A stretch of DNA of 64,000 nucleotides, taken from Psychrobacillus sp. FSL H8-0483 (lineage in GTDB: Bacteria > Bacillota > Bacilli > Bacillales_A > Planococcaceae). The position numbers and the translations under genes are program-made. Location of the stretch: positions 3,975,001 through 4,039,000 of the forward strand of contig NZ_CP152052.1 in the NCBI RefSeq assembly GCF_038637725.1, in the 5' to 3' direction. Each line of letters opens with the position of its first letter. The stretch's first letter is position 1. Under the pieces are notes generated by a model. It saw nothing but the letters and a program-made list of their open reading frames with translations. It did no database searches and had not been told where the DNA came from. Shown piece by piece: positions 54,891 through 63,923 of the stretch.

Positions 54891-55166
54891 TGGCCTATTT
54901 CGATACGCTCTAAGAGAAGTTTTTAGGGAAGCATAAAGTCCAACTGCTGCACCACTATAAAAAAAGCCCATGAAAATACCAGCAGGTAAATTATGTGGAT
55001 GGCTAATAAAAATCGAAATAACTAGTCCAATAATTGTTGCAACTGTTGATACGTATTGGGGACGAATAGGTAATATTTTTTTTAATATTTCAGTCAAAAT
55101 TATGACGACCGGTACAGCCCAAATTGAGTCCCATATATTTGTTTGTATAATAGGAAATTCTGTCAT
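54888..55166 (-). CDS. Small membrane protein, unknown (holin-like size)
   Basis: 92 residues with three hydrophobic segments (about 12-28, 40-53, 60-78) and a basic end RAYRNRP. The conserved-looking ISIFISHPHNLPAGIFMGFF marks a helix hairpin. Size and topology resemble holins, but no lysin or phage gene is near, so that is only a resemblance. AAGGGG precedes the ATG. Confidence 0.6.
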   Translation of the reverse strand: MTEFPIIQTNIWDSIWAVPVVIILTEILKKILPIRPQYVSTVATIIGLVISIFISHPHNLPAGIFMGFFYSGAAVGLYASLKTSLRAYRNRP

Positions 55167-55286
55167 TTTATTAACTTTCCCCTTTTCACATTTTTCTGTT
55201 TAGTATATACAAAATTTCAATAGTCAATACTAGAGGCTGTATGAAGTATGGTATCCTGAAATCGATACCACTTTTTTCTATTTTAC

Positions 55287-55340
55287 TTTACAACCTTCGA
55301 GTCGCGGAGTAAAATTAAATTTAGCTAGGTAAATTTAATT
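55287..55340 (+). promoter_or_regulatory. Promoter and perfect MarR-type operator
   Basis: TTTACA (55287-55292), 17 bases, TAAAAT (55310-55315). Overlapping its -10 is a perfect 11-bp inverted repeat AATTAAATTTA (55313-55323) and TAAATTTAATT (55330-55340) with spacer GCTAGG. Placed between promoter and marR start, so autorepression is expected. Confidence 0.8.
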
Positions 55341-55363
55341 CTTGTTAAAGGGGTCAATTAGAC

Positions 55364-55759
55364 ATGAATCCACTTATTCATGAACTTTTTCAGAAATCAC
55401 GTTTCTTATCCTATGAAGTAAATATCACTTTAAAAAAACACGACCTTTACTCTTCCCAATGGTCTGTTTTAAATTGTATTCAAATACATAGGAAAATGAC
55501 TTTAACTCAAATTTGGAAATATTTAAACGTGGAAGCTCCCACTATTACCCGAACAGTTAATCGATTGGCTGATCTTGGATGGTTAGAAATTACGCCTGGA
55601 AAAGATCGACGTGAAAAATTTGTTCAATTGTCCGCAAGAGCTATACAAGATTTCCCAGCAATAAAAGCATCTGTGATGGAGTTTGAAGATCGAATGGTCT
55701 CTAACCTTTCAAATGAAGAGGAGAAACTCTTATTAGAGCTTTTACAAAAAATAAAGTAA
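55364..55759 (+). CDS. MarR-family transcriptional regulator
   Basis: 131 residues; winged helix-turn-helix with MTLTQIWKYLNVEAPTITRTVNRLADLGWL and the wing PGKDRREKFVQLS. Likely represses itself and the transporter gene 12 bases downstream in response to a small ligand. AAAGGGG precedes the ATG. The perfect inverted repeat upstream is its probable operator. Confidence 0.88.
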   Translation: MNPLIHELFQKSRFLSYEVNITLKKHDLYSSQWSVLNCIQIHRKMTLTQIWKYLNVEAPTITRTVNRLADLGWLEITPGKDRREKFVQLSARAIQDFPAIKASVMEFEDRMVSNLSNEEEKLLLELLQKIK

Positions 55760-55771
55760 GGAGTTTCGCAG

Positions 55772-56941
55772 TTGAACAAGAAAGAACCAATATGGACCAA
55801 ACCTTTTATAAGTTTGTTTAGCACAAACTTCACCATATTTATTATTTTCTATGGTCTAGTTTCCGTACTTCCTCTTTATGCAACAGACATCCTGTCTCGT
55901 TCAGATGAAGATGCTGGTTTACTTATGACCATCTTTTTAATTTCCGCCATCATTATGCGACCTTTTACTGGGAAGCTATTAGACATTGCTGGAAAGAGAA
56001 AAATGCTATGGATTAGTTTGTTTTTCTACTTAGTTTGTACAGTTCTATATTACTTTATCGAACCTTTTAGTATTTTATTAGTTTTACGTTTTGTACAAGG
56101 GATTTGGTTTAGTATTGTCACAACAGCAAGTGGGTCTCTTGCAGCTGATAATATCCCTGTCTCTAGACGCGGAGCTGGATTAGGCTATTTTACAATGTCT
56201 ACAAATTTAGCAGTTGTAGTTGGACCTTTTATCGCTTTAACCGTTGTACAATATTTCTCGTATGACGCATTGTTTCTAACAATGAGTATTTTACTTGTCT
56301 TTGGTGCATTGACTTCGTTATTCATACCCGCGGAAAACAAACCTGCTGTTCCTCCCGCTAAAACAAAAATGACTTGGAATGACTTGTTTGAGAAAAAAGC
56401 TGTACCAGTTGCATTGATTGCAAGTCTTGTTGCATTTTCTTATGCAAGTATTTTGTCCTATTTATCGATCTACTCACAAGAAAAAGAGGTCTTGCATCTC
56501 ACGAGTAGCTTTTTTGCAGTTTTTGCTGCAGTTATGCTTTTAACAAGACCATTCACGGGAAGAATTTTTGATGAAAAAGGACCAAAGTATATAGTCATTC
56601 CCGGTTTAGTTTCGTTTATTATTGGTTTAATTTTACTTGCGTATATGAATAGTCCATTTATGTTCTTACTTTCTGGGGCCTTTATCGGCTTAGGGTATGG
56701 AGCAGTTGTACCGAGCTTTCAAACACTTGCCATTCAATCTACCAAGAACGAACGAAGTGGCTATGCAACGGCAACGTTTTTTACACTATTTGATACGGGA
56801 CTAGCTATCGGCTCTTATGTACTCGGCATCATCGCTACTCAGCTTGGCTATCAAATTTTGTATTTAGTATCTAGTGTAATAATAGCAGTTACACTCGTAA
56901 TTTTTATATTGCGTCAAAGAAAAACACAACGTCCGGATTAA
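55772..56941 (+). CDS. MFS transporter, multidrug-efflux type
   Basis: 389 residues with 12 predicted membrane segments; motif A-like IMRPFTGKLLDIAGKRKML after segment 2 and RPFTGRIFDEKGPKY in the second half, and motif C-like GAGLGYFTMSTNLAVVVGP in segment 5. These place it among 12-TM drug:proton antiporters. TTG start after AAGGAG. Co-transcribed with marR and followed by a terminator. Confidence 0.88.
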   Translation: MNKKEPIWTKPFISLFSTNFTIFIIFYGLVSVLPLYATDILSRSDEDAGLLMTIFLISAIIMRPFTGKLLDIAGKRKMLWISLFFYLVCTVLYYFIEPFSILLVLRFVQGIWFSIVTTASGSLAADNIPVSRRGAGLGYFTMSTNLAVVVGPFIALTVVQYFSYDALFLTMSILLVFGALTSLFIPAENKPAVPPAKTKMTWNDLFEKKAVPVALIASLVAFSYASILSYLSIYSQEKEVLHLTSSFFAVFAAVMLLTRPFTGRIFDEKGPKYIVIPGLVSFIIGLILLAYMNSPFMFLLSGAFIGLGYGAVVPSFQTLAIQSTKNERSGYATATFFTLFDTGLAIGSYVLGIIATQLGYQILYLVSSVIIAVTLVIFILRQRKTQRPD

Positions 56942-56960
56942 GTCTGACGTTGTGTTTTTT
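56921..56960 (+). terminator. Terminator after the MFS gene
   Basis: AAAACACAACGTC/GACGTTGTGTTTT, perfect 13 bp with a 12-base loop holding the stop codon, followed by TT. Confidence 0.85.
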
Positions 56961-57085
56961 ATCCTATAAACTAAACCACTTCTACAATTTCTTTCAATAG
57001 AAGCTTTATTTTTATTGTGTATGTATGTATATAAACCCTGTATTTGGTAAGACTTGAGAGGACAAATATTTTGGGAGGGAACAAA

Positions 57086-57622
57086 ATGAAAAAACAATAC
57101 ATGATTATTTTAGTTTTGGCATTGGTTCTACTAAGTGGTTGTAATTTTCCATCTGTAGATGCCAATTTAAATGAACAAGTGCAAGTTTCATTGATTAATA
57201 CAGAAGGGAAAGAAGTAGGAAAAGCAACACTTACAGAAAACCCAAAGGGAGTCCATATTCTCCTCAAAGCGGAGGGATTAACACCTGGTGTAAAGGGTAT
57301 TCATTTCCATGAAACGGCTAAATGTGAAAAACCTAGCTTTGAAACAGCTGGAAAACACTTTAATCCCGAAGGAAAAGAGCATGGGTTTCAAAATCCAAAA
57401 GGCTATCATGCTGGAGATTTGCCTAACATAGAAGTTGGCGAAGATGGTAAAGTAGAGTTAGAAACTATTTCACCAGCAGTTGTATTAACTGCAGGGAAAA
57501 GTAATTCATTATTAGATGCAGATGGTAGCGCTATTATTATTCATGAAAATGCTGATGATTATAAAACAGATCCCGCTGGGAATTCTGGAAAGCGGATTGT
57601 ATGTGGGGAAATTAGTAAATAG
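57086..57622 (+). CDS. Cu/Zn superoxide dismutase-like lipoprotein
   Basis: 178 residues. Lipoprotein signal with LLSGC (lipidated C19), then a SodC domain. All seven metal ligands can be assigned: H73 and H75 (GIHFHET), bridging H91, H99, H108, D111 and H153. B. subtilis YojM is known to lack two copper ligands, so this homologue looks more likely to be active. The conserved Arg/Cys end SGKRIVCGE is present. Start ATG 57086 after GGGAGG. Anchored outside the membrane, it would dispose of external superoxide. Confidence 0.85.
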   Translation: MKKQYMIILVLALVLLSGCNFPSVDANLNEQVQVSLINTEGKEVGKATLTENPKGVHILLKAEGLTPGVKGIHFHETAKCEKPSFETAGKHFNPEGKEHGFQNPKGYHAGDLPNIEVGEDGKVELETISPAVVLTAGKSNSLLDADGSAIIIHENADDYKTDPAGNSGKRIVCGEISK

Positions 57623-57639
57623 TTTGGAGGTTAAATCTT

Positions 57640-58722
57640 ATGAGAAAAATAGGCTGGCTTCTCCTTTTCGTTTTAGCGATTTTCTTCTCTAGGCCACTTT
57701 GGGAAGAGTATTCTGTTAAATATGTTGACCTTTCTTTTCTCGAGCCTATAGATGAATGGATCGATTCTATTGAAGTAGCTCAATATTTGAATGAAGCAAA
57801 AGCATACTGGATGGAAATTAAGGATGAGCCAGCCACTAAAATTTCCTCCAATCAAGAAAAACTTCCTGGAAACGGCATTGAATTAGATCAAATGGCAATA
57901 GGCATGAAAAAAAGTGAAATTGAAAAAATTCATGGTAATGCCAAACGAGTAAGTTTGAATGAATATAATTTAGTGTGGCATACGTATCATGAAAATTATC
58001 AAAATTTCATGATGGTTTCGTATGATAAAAACAATACAGTGAATGCAATGTTCACAAATCAACCTTCTGAATCTTCTTTTTTAGGCTTAAATATGGATAG
58101 TACGAGAGATGATATTCTCTCTAAACTTGGAGAGCCTATAAAGAAACTAAAGAAAGGAAATATTATCTATATACTACCCGATTCTGGGGAGTATGATTTG
58201 TTTCTAATCGATGAAAACTATGTAACATTCTTTTATGACCTACATGAAAATAACACGATTACTGCAATCCAAATTGTAAAAAAATCAGTAGAGAACAACC
58301 ATCAAAGTACATTCGGAATACCTTCCGAGGAACTAAAAAAAGGATTTGAATTTCAACTTTTTGATCTAACAAATGCTGCTCGAGTTCTTCGAGGACTCTC
58401 TGTACTCACATATGATGAGGCAGTTAGTGACACTGCTCGCAAACATAGCGAGGATATGGCGACTCATAATTATTTTAGTCATGAAAATTTAAATGGCAAA
58501 TCTCCATTCAATCGTCTCGAAGAAGATGGTTTAGTCTTCTCCTATGCAGGAGAAAATTTAGCTTACGGACAAACGAGTAGCATTTTTGCTCATGAAGGAC
58601 TTATGAATTCTATTGGACACCGTAAAAATATTCTAAGTGCTGATTATCGTAACTTAGGAGTTGGTACTGCGTTTAATGAACAATCCACTCCATACTATAC
58701 AGAAAACTTTTATACAAAATAA
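57640..58722 (+). CDS. CAP-domain protein with N-terminal CAP-associated domain
   Basis: 360 residues. N-terminal membrane segment (5-20) that may act as signal anchor; middle domain (80-220) with the repeated pattern MKKSEIEKIHG and MDSTRDDILSKLGEP; C-terminal CAP domain (about 235-360) with ARKHSEDMATHNYFSHENL, AGENLAYG and GHRKNILSADY. Same architecture as B. subtilis YlbC/YhcR-side proteins; role unknown. GGAGG precedes the ATG, 17 bases after sodC. Confidence 0.85.
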   Translation: MRKIGWLLLFVLAIFFSRPLWEEYSVKYVDLSFLEPIDEWIDSIEVAQYLNEAKAYWMEIKDEPATKISSNQEKLPGNGIELDQMAIGMKKSEIEKIHGNAKRVSLNEYNLVWHTYHENYQNFMMVSYDKNNTVNAMFTNQPSESSFLGLNMDSTRDDILSKLGEPIKKLKKGNIIYILPDSGEYDLFLIDENYVTFFYDLHENNTITAIQIVKKSVENNHQSTFGIPSEELKKGFEFQLFDLTNAARVLRGLSVLTYDEAVSDTARKHSEDMATHNYFSHENLNGKSPFNRLEEDGLVFSYAGENLAYGQTSSIFAHEGLMNSIGHRKNILSADYRNLGVGTAFNEQSTPYYTENFYTK

Positions 58723-58826
58723 GAAAAGTGCATAGCGCCCTTTAAGTACAAAACCTGTTCGTAGACGTTTCCGGATTGCTATAGAATGTACTTTAGCTAC
58801 ATTTTACTGTGTTATTTTTAGGAGAG

Positions 58827-59118
58827 GAGGCTGTCCCTAAAGTCATATAGTGAGTGACTGAGAGATGGTCCCTTTTCCAATGTATTGATTTCCGTTCCAG
58901 ACGGAAGCTTTCCGCGGGCATGGCTTCAGTCTCCTCGTCGCTTTCGCTCCTGCGGGGTCTTCAGCTCATGCTATTCCCGCTGGAGTCGCCGTCTTTCACT
59001 ACAATCAATTGCCTACAAAAAATAGTAGTCTTAATAAAAATTATACAAAAAACAGGTGTGGAAAAAGACTCGTTTTTCTACACCTGCTTCAATTTATGGG
59101 CTTATTGGACAGCCCGCT
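58827..59118. mobile_element. MITE-like composite with GGCTGTCC inverted ends
   Basis: GGCTGTCC (58829-58836) and its reverse complement GGACAGCC (59107-59114) bound 290 bases that code for nothing. Inside lie repeat A copy 2 and a long hairpin AGGTGTgGAAAAA/TTTTTCtACACCT (59053-59087). Size, terminal inverts and lack of genes suggest a non-autonomous element; no transposase is in the window. Confidence 0.5.
58885..59008. repeat. Dispersed palindromic repeat, family A copy 2
   Basis: TTGATTTCCGTTCCAGACGG at the left and GGAGTCGCCGTCTTTCACTA followed by CAATCAA at the right, with GCTCCTGCGGGGTCTT in the middle. Aligns with the reverse complement of 27963-28111. Found in the gap between the CAP gene and alkD. 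Confidence 0.75.
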
Positions 59119-59169
59119 CTCTTTTTTCGGTAATTTTGTAATTTTTGTCTTTCCGCCTTCCTACAACTT

Positions 59170-59235
59170 TAGGCAACAGTTATCTTGGCAGTTCGTCCGC
59201 GGAAAGCGAGCGGATTTACAGGTAACAACATGATC
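59170..59235. repeat. Dispersed repeat, family B copy 4 (reverse orientation, left part)
   Basis: The reverse complement reads GTTACCTGTAAATCCGCTCG, CTTTCCGCGGACGAACTGCC and AAGAT, matching 38026-38056. The right half of the element is absent. Confidence 0.65.
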
Positions 59236-59250
59236 ATCTAACTGAGCCTC

Positions 59251-59925
59251 TCATTTAATATGCTTCAAAGCTTCTCGTTTGCTCAAAGCAGCAAGTTGCG
59301 TACTTTCTACAAAATGGCGAACAACTTCTGGACTTGTTTTTGCATATTCCCTTAACACCCAACCTATTGCTTTTTGAATGAAAAATTCTTTGGAAGCACG
59401 GTGGCGATCAATTGTTGCAAATAATAACTCTTCATTCGTAGCATTTTTGTATTTTAGCTGATGTAAAATAGAAGCCCGGTTTGTCCACATACTTGAAGAC
59501 TTAGCCCACTCAAGCATCACTGTTTCTCCTTCTGCTCTATTGGATTTCACAATGTCTCCAACAATAGTAGGTGCAATAGCATCCACACTATCCCACCATG
59601 AGTGACTCTCCATTAACTTTAAGCAAAAAGGTAAATCCTCTACTCTTAGGTTCTTTTTATATTTACCTAATAATTCGATTGCCACGTAATGATATTCTCG
59701 CTCCTCTAATTGAAAAATCGCCCATACTACCTCGTATAACTCTTCATATGGAGGAAGCTCATTTTCTTTTATTAGTGCACGAAATAACATTCTGCGTTCA
59801 GGAGTTTTAATTCCTAAAAACGGGAACTTGTTTTTCATATATTTTGCCATCGATATTGCATTTTCCTCATTTCGATGTGGCTCCATATAGCTTTTTACAA
59901 GCTCTGTTGTCCAATTAGATTTCAT
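59251..59925 (-). CDS. DNA alkylation repair enzyme, AlkD-like
   Basis: 224 residues of HEAT-like helices. AlkD excises N3- and N7-alkylpurines without base flipping; the key Trp/Asp/Trp residues appear as SWWDSVDAIA and QKAIGWVLREYA. GAGGG precedes the ATG. It lies nine bases after the nitroreductase-like gene and may be co-transcribed. Confidence 0.9.
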   Translation of the reverse strand: MKSNWTTELVKSYMEPHRNEENAISMAKYMKNKFPFLGIKTPERRMLFRALIKENELPPYEELYEVVWAIFQLEEREYHYVAIELLGKYKKNLRVEDLPFCLKLMESHSWWDSVDAIAPTIVGDIVKSNRAEGETVMLEWAKSSSMWTNRASILHQLKYKNATNEELLFATIDRHRASKEFFIQKAIGWVLREYAKTSPEVVRHFVESTQLAALSKREALKHIK

Positions 59926-59934
59926 ACATAACCC

Positions 59935-60666
59935 TCATTTCAATTGAAATCCTTTACTCGCAAGGAACTTAGCCATATGCGGGCGACGAGGACTTTCTAA
60001 GAAATCAGCCATTTGCTTTGTCCAATTTGCTACTTTTTGGTTAGAACCACGACTTGCATAATACTCTTCCATTGTTTGATCGTATTCCTTTAACAACGTT
60101 TCGTATTTCGAGCTATCGTATATGTTCTCATGTAATATTGCCTCCACCGGTAGACGCGGCTTTACTTCATTTTCCTGGTCGGGGACCCCTAGAGTAATTG
60201 CAAATAACGGAAAAACCCCTTCTGGTAAATCAAACAAACGACTGATTTCTTCTGGTTCATTGCGTACACCACCTATGTAGCATATTCCAAAACCTTTAGA
60301 CTCCGCTGCAATGACTAGATTTTGTGCAAATAAAGCAACATCTACTGTACCAACTAATACGTTTTCTGTAGTATCCATTTCAATCTTCGTATCATGTATT
60401 TGACCTGCTACTTGTAGACGATGAAAATCCGCGCAAAGTAATAGAGCTGCTCCTGCTGTCTCGAATTGCTTAGGGTTTCTAGAAAGTCTGCCAAGTTCTT
60501 CTTTTTTCTCTACATCTGTCACCCAAATAACGCTATATGCTTGTACAAAATGAGAGCTTGCTGCATGTTGAGCAGTTTTAACTAATTCTGAAACTTCTTC
60601 TCTCGATAACGAATAATCTTTGTATTTTCGAACAGATGCATGAGCTCGTAACAATTCCTGAACCAT
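59935..60666 (-). CDS. NADPH-dependent oxidoreductase, NfsA/FRP type nitroreductase
   Basis: 243 residues, FMN-binding nitroreductase fold: HASVRKYKDYSLS (phosphate-binding Arg), AASSHFVQAYSVIWV, GFGICYIGGVRN and PLFAITLGVPDQ. Reduces nitroaromatics, quinones or flavins. ATG 60666 follows GAGGGG; five upstream codons contain that site. Length and C-terminal insert place it in the NfsA/Frp subfamily. Confidence 0.9.
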   Translation of the reverse strand: MVQELLRAHASVRKYKDYSLSREEVSELVKTAQHAASSHFVQAYSVIWVTDVEKKEELGRLSRNPKQFETAGAALLLCADFHRLQVAGQIHDTKIEMDTTENVLVGTVDVALFAQNLVIAAESKGFGICYIGGVRNEPEEISRLFDLPEGVFPLFAITLGVPDQENEVKPRLPVEAILHENIYDSSKYETLLKEYDQTMEEYYASRGSNQKVANWTKQMADFLESPRRPHMAKFLASKGFQLK

Positions 60667-60734
60667 TTTAAATCCCCTCATTTATTCCTAAGATTTTATA
60701 TTTAGTATAACGGAATCTAACGAAACGAAGTAAT

Positions 60735-60779
60735 AAAAAGCGAATTAGAAAGTCCAAATAGACCCTCCAATCCGCTTTT
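60735..60779 (-). terminator. Terminator after the DUF779 gene
   Basis: AAAGCGGATTGGAGGGTC/GGACTTTCTAATTCGCTTTT, an imperfect long stem followed by T on the minus strand. Confidence 0.65.
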
Positions 60780-60781
60780 AT

Positions 60782-61138
60782 TTAGGCTTGTAATTGATTA
60801 TTTTCTTCTGTGGTAAATGCACGGGATCTTGTTAAAAAACGTTTACCTTCTACTCCTTCAAGGGAAAACATTCCACCTCGTCCATCCACAACATCGATGA
60901 TTAATTGTGTATGCTTCCAGTAATCAAACTGATTTTTGTGCATATAAAAGGGCACTTCACCAATACGACCTAATAATACATCTTGGTCTCCCACGATTAA
61001 ATCGCCATCTGGATAGCACATGGGAGAAGAACCATCGCAGCAGCCCCCTGACTGATGAAACATAAGTGGTCCATGCTTAGTTTTTAATAATTCAATGAGT
61101 TCCAGTGCAGCGTCTGTTGCGATAACGCGTTCAACCAT
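60782..61138 (-). CDS. DUF779 protein linked to aldehyde dehydrogenase
   Basis: 118 residues. The cysteine-rich MFHQSGGCCDGSSPMC and the GDVLLG-type strand are hallmarks of DUF779, which is found next to AcoD/ExaC-type aldehyde dehydrogenases; biochemical role unknown. AGAGGGTGAG precedes the ATG. It starts 20 bases after the dehydrogenase. Confidence 0.88.
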   Translation of the reverse strand: MVERVIATDAALELIELLKTKHGPLMFHQSGGCCDGSSPMCYPDGDLIVGDQDVLLGRIGEVPFYMHKNQFDYWKHTQLIIDVVDGRGGMFSLEGVEGKRFLTRSRAFTTEENNQLQA

Positions 61139-61158
61139 CTACACTCACCCTCTCTTTA

Positions 61159-62679
61159 TTAAAAGAATCCTAGTTTATTTTCATTGTAACTTACTAGTAA
61201 ATTTTTTGTTTGTTGGTAATGACTTAACATCATTAAATGGTTCTCACGGCCGATACCAGACATTTTATAACCACCAAATGCTGCATGTGCTGGATATTGG
61301 TGATAGCAGTTTGTCCACACACGTCCTGCTTGGATACTACGTCCAAAACGGTATGCCGTGTTCATATTACGTGTCCAAATACCAGATCCTAAACCATATA
61401 AAGTATCATTTGCAATTTCTAGTGCTTCTTCTTTCGTTTTGAAAGTAGTTACGGACACTACTGGTCCAAAAATTTCTTCTTGGAAAATACGCATACTGTT
61501 ATTACCTTTAAATACGGTTGGTTTAATATAATACCCATCTGCCAATTCACCATCTAGTGTATTACGTTTACCACCAATTAAACACTCTGCTCCTTCTTGC
61601 TTCCCTATATCTAAGTAAGACAAGATTTTTTCCATCTGCTCGGTAGATGCTTGTGCACCCATCATGACAGATGGATCTAGTGGGTTTCCTATATTAATCG
61701 CTTCTACACGAGCTAGGACGCGCTCCATGAATTTGTCATAAATAGATTCTTGAATAAGCACACGAGATGGACACGTGCATACTTCCCCTTGATTTAAAGC
61801 AAACAGAACAAATCCTTCTACTGCTTTATCTAAAAAAGCATCGTCTTCATCCATAATATCTTCAAAGAAAATATTTGGTGATTTCCCTCCAAGTTCTAAT
61901 GTGACTGGAATTAAGTTTTGAGAAGCATATTGCATGATTAAGCGACCAGTAGTCGTTTCACCTGTAAATGCAATTTTACTTATTCGCGGACTAGATGCCA
62001 GTGGCTTCCCTGCTTCTAAACCAAAGCCATTGACAATATTCACAACACCTGGTGGTAATAAGTCACCAATTAACTCCATAAGTACTAATATAGATGCTGG
62101 TGTCTGTTCGGCTGGCTTTAACACAACGCAGTTACCTGCTGCAAGAGCAGGAGCCAGTTTCCAAACGGCCATAAGAATTGGGAAGTTCCAAGGGATGATT
62201 TGCCCTACAACACCTAGTGGCTCATGGAAATGATATGCAACCGTGTCGTTATCAATCTGACTAAGCCCGCCTTCTTGTGCTCGTATAGCACCTGCAAAAT
62301 AGCGGAAGTGATCAATAGCGAGTGGTAAATCCGCATTTAATGTTTCGCGAACGGCTTTCCCGTTATCCCATGTTTCTGCTATTGCAAGCACTTCTAAATT
62401 TTCTTCTATACGATTTGCGATTTTATTTAATATATTTGACCTTTCAGCTACTGAAGTTTTGCCCCATGCATCTTTCGCAGCATGTGCTGCATCTAAAGCA
62501 AGCTCAATGTCTTCTGCAGTTGAACTTGCAACCTGTGTAAATACTTTTCCTGTTACTGGTGTAACGTTTTCAAAATATTGACCATTTACCGGGGGTGTCC
62601 ACTCGCCATTAATATAGTTTTCATACTTGTCCTTAAACGAAACCTTCGAGCCTTCTGTATTAGGAAATGCATAAACCAT
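61159..62679 (-). CDS. Aldehyde dehydrogenase (AcoD/ExaC type)
   Basis: NAD-dependent aldehyde dehydrogenase, probably for acetaldehyde. Catalytic C301 in GEVCTCPSR and base E262 in [12 protein letters not shown] site [20 protein letters not shown] and [11 protein letters not shown] 62679 follows GGGGAGG; 20 upstream codons are not used. 506 residues. Followed by DUF779 and preceded by a perfect cre box, so it should be under catabolite control. Confidence 0.93.
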   Translation of the reverse strand: MVYAFPNTEGSKVSFKDKYENYINGEWTPPVNGQYFENVTPVTGKVFTQVASSTAEDIELALDAAHAAKDAWGKTSVAERSNILNKIANRIEENLEVLAIAETWDNGKAVRETLNADLPLAIDHFRYFAGAIRAQEGGLSQIDNDTVAYHFHEPLGVVGQIIPWNFPILMAVWKLAPALAAGNCVVLKPAEQTPASILVLMELIGDLLPPGVVNIVNGFGLEAGKPLASSPRISKIAFTGETTTGRLIMQYASQNLIPVTLELGGKSPNIFFEDIMDEDDAFLDKAVEGFVLFALNQGEVCTCPSRVLIQESIYDKFMERVLARVEAINIGNPLDPSVMMGAQASTEQMEKILSYLDIGKQEGAECLIGGKRNTLDGELADGYYIKPTVFKGNNSMRIFQEEIFGPVVSVTTFKTKEEALEIANDTLYGLGSGIWTRNMNTAYRFGRSIQAGRVWTNCYHQYPAHAAFGGYKMSGIGRENHLMMLSHYQQTKNLLVSYNENKLGFF

Positions 62680-62742
62680 TCTAAAATTCCTCCCCTTGGA
62701 TCTTTTTACGCGCATTCTAAATCTTATGCAAACAAGCATTTA

Positions 62743-62757
62743 TGTATGCGCTTACAA
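62743..62757 (-). promoter_or_regulatory. CcpA cre box upstream of the aldehyde dehydrogenase
   Basis: TTGTAAGCGCATACA on the minus strand agrees with WTGNAANCGNWNNCW at every fixed position. It lies about 65 bases before the start codon. CcpA control is inferred. Confidence 0.7.
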
Positions 62758-62831
62758 AACTACTTAAATAAAAATAGTCTTATATTAATATTTACATAAT
62801 TTATGAAAAATTTCAATTATTCTAACTATAT

Positions 62832-62874
62832 TTTAAAAAATGACTTGAGTACACTTAATGCACCCAAATCATTT
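62832..62874 (-). terminator. Terminator after the luciferase-like oxidoreductase
   Basis: AAATGA-t-TTG...CAA-g-TCATTT stem followed by TTTTTAAAATAT on the minus strand. Confidence 0.6.
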
Positions 62875-62882
62875 AGAAAAAG

Positions 62883-63920
62883 CTATTTACTTGTCTCTCT
62901 TCTTACAATAGGAACAACTTCATTAGCGAAAAGTTCAAGTCCTTTTGCAACATCACTAAATGATTGTCCACCAATATCCATTTGTGCAATAAAACGTTGG
63001 TGTCCAAATAGCTCATGTTGTTGAAGAATTTTTTCAGTAATTTGCTGTGGACTACCTACAAATAGCGCAGTTTCTGGACTTGCCATATGTTCAAAATCGG
63101 AACGAGACATTCTTGTTTCCATTCCTCTTTGTTTATTTACGTAAGCCCAATAATTTGAGTAATATGGATAAAACTCGTCTTTTGCTTGTTGTGTATCTTT
63201 GGCGATATATGTGTGACCCGTTACTGCAACACGTAAACTATCACGAGAATGACCTGCTTCTATTGCAGCCTGATAATATAAATCTACAAGTGGTTTAAAA
63301 TGCATTGGATTTCCACCAAGTATAGCTAAAGCCAATCCTGTTCCAAGTCTCCCAGCTCTAGCTGCGCTTTCAGGAGTACCACCGACACCAATCCAAATAG
63401 GAAGCTCCTCTTGAATCGGCCTAGGAGAGATCATTGCATTTTTAAGGTTAGAACGAAATTTCCCTTGCCATGTTACTATTTCTTCCCTGTTCAATTGTTG
63501 GAGCAATTTTATATTTTCTTCAAATAAAGCATCGTAATCGCTCAAGTCATACCCGAAAAGGGGAAAAGACTCCACAAATGCTCCTCGTCCAGCTATTATT
63601 TCAGCTCTTCCATTAGAAATTTGATCTAATGTAGCAAAATCCTCAAACAAGCGAACAGGATCCAATGTACTTAAAACAGACGTTGTACTCGTTAGTTTGA
63701 TGCGCTCTGTTACTTGGGCAATGGCAGAAAGAACAATTGCCGGGGAAGATGTAGCGTAATCTAGTCTATGATGTTCTCCAATTCCGAAAATATCAAGACC
63801 CGCATCATCAGCCAATTTCCCTAGTTCTATTATTTCTCTTAAACGCTGCGATGTACTAATTGTTTCTCCAGTATGCGGATTAGGACCTAAATCGCCTAAT
63901 GTGTAAATTCCAATTTCCAT
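62883..63920 (-). CDS. Luciferase-like flavin-dependent oxidoreductase
   Basis: 345-residue TIM barrel of the bacterial-luciferase family: IGEHHRLDYATSSPAIVLSA, VLSTLDPVRLFEDFATLDQ, GRAEIIAGRGAFVESFPLFG and LPIWIGVGGTPESAARAG. Uses reduced FMN (or F420 in other lineages) from a partner reductase. GCGGAG precedes the ATG. The gene directly upstream (3 bases) may be the FMN reductase. Confidence 0.88.
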   Translation of the reverse strand: MEIGIYTLGDLGPNPHTGETISTSQRLREIIELGKLADDAGLDIFGIGEHHRLDYATSSPAIVLSAIAQVTERIKLTSTTSVLSTLDPVRLFEDFATLDQISNGRAEIIAGRGAFVESFPLFGYDLSDYDALFEENIKLLQQLNREEIVTWQGKFRSNLKNAMISPRPIQEELPIWIGVGGTPESAARAGRLGTGLALAILGGNPMHFKPLVDLYYQAAIEAGHSRDSLRVAVTGHTYIAKDTQQAKDEFYPYYSNYWAYVNKQRGMETRMSRSDFEHMASPETALFVGSPQQITEKILQQHELFGHQRFIAQMDIGGQSFSDVAKGLELFANEVVPIVRRETSK

Positions 63921-63923
63921 TGT

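Noticed and set aside
54888-55166. Possible phage holin as sign of a prophage
   Set aside because: Only size and topology match; no lysin, integrase, portal or tail genes anywhere in the window.
58854-59141. Plus-strand frame of 95 codons
   Set aside because: Falls in the MITE-like element and repeat A copy 2; not conserved protein sequence by appearance.
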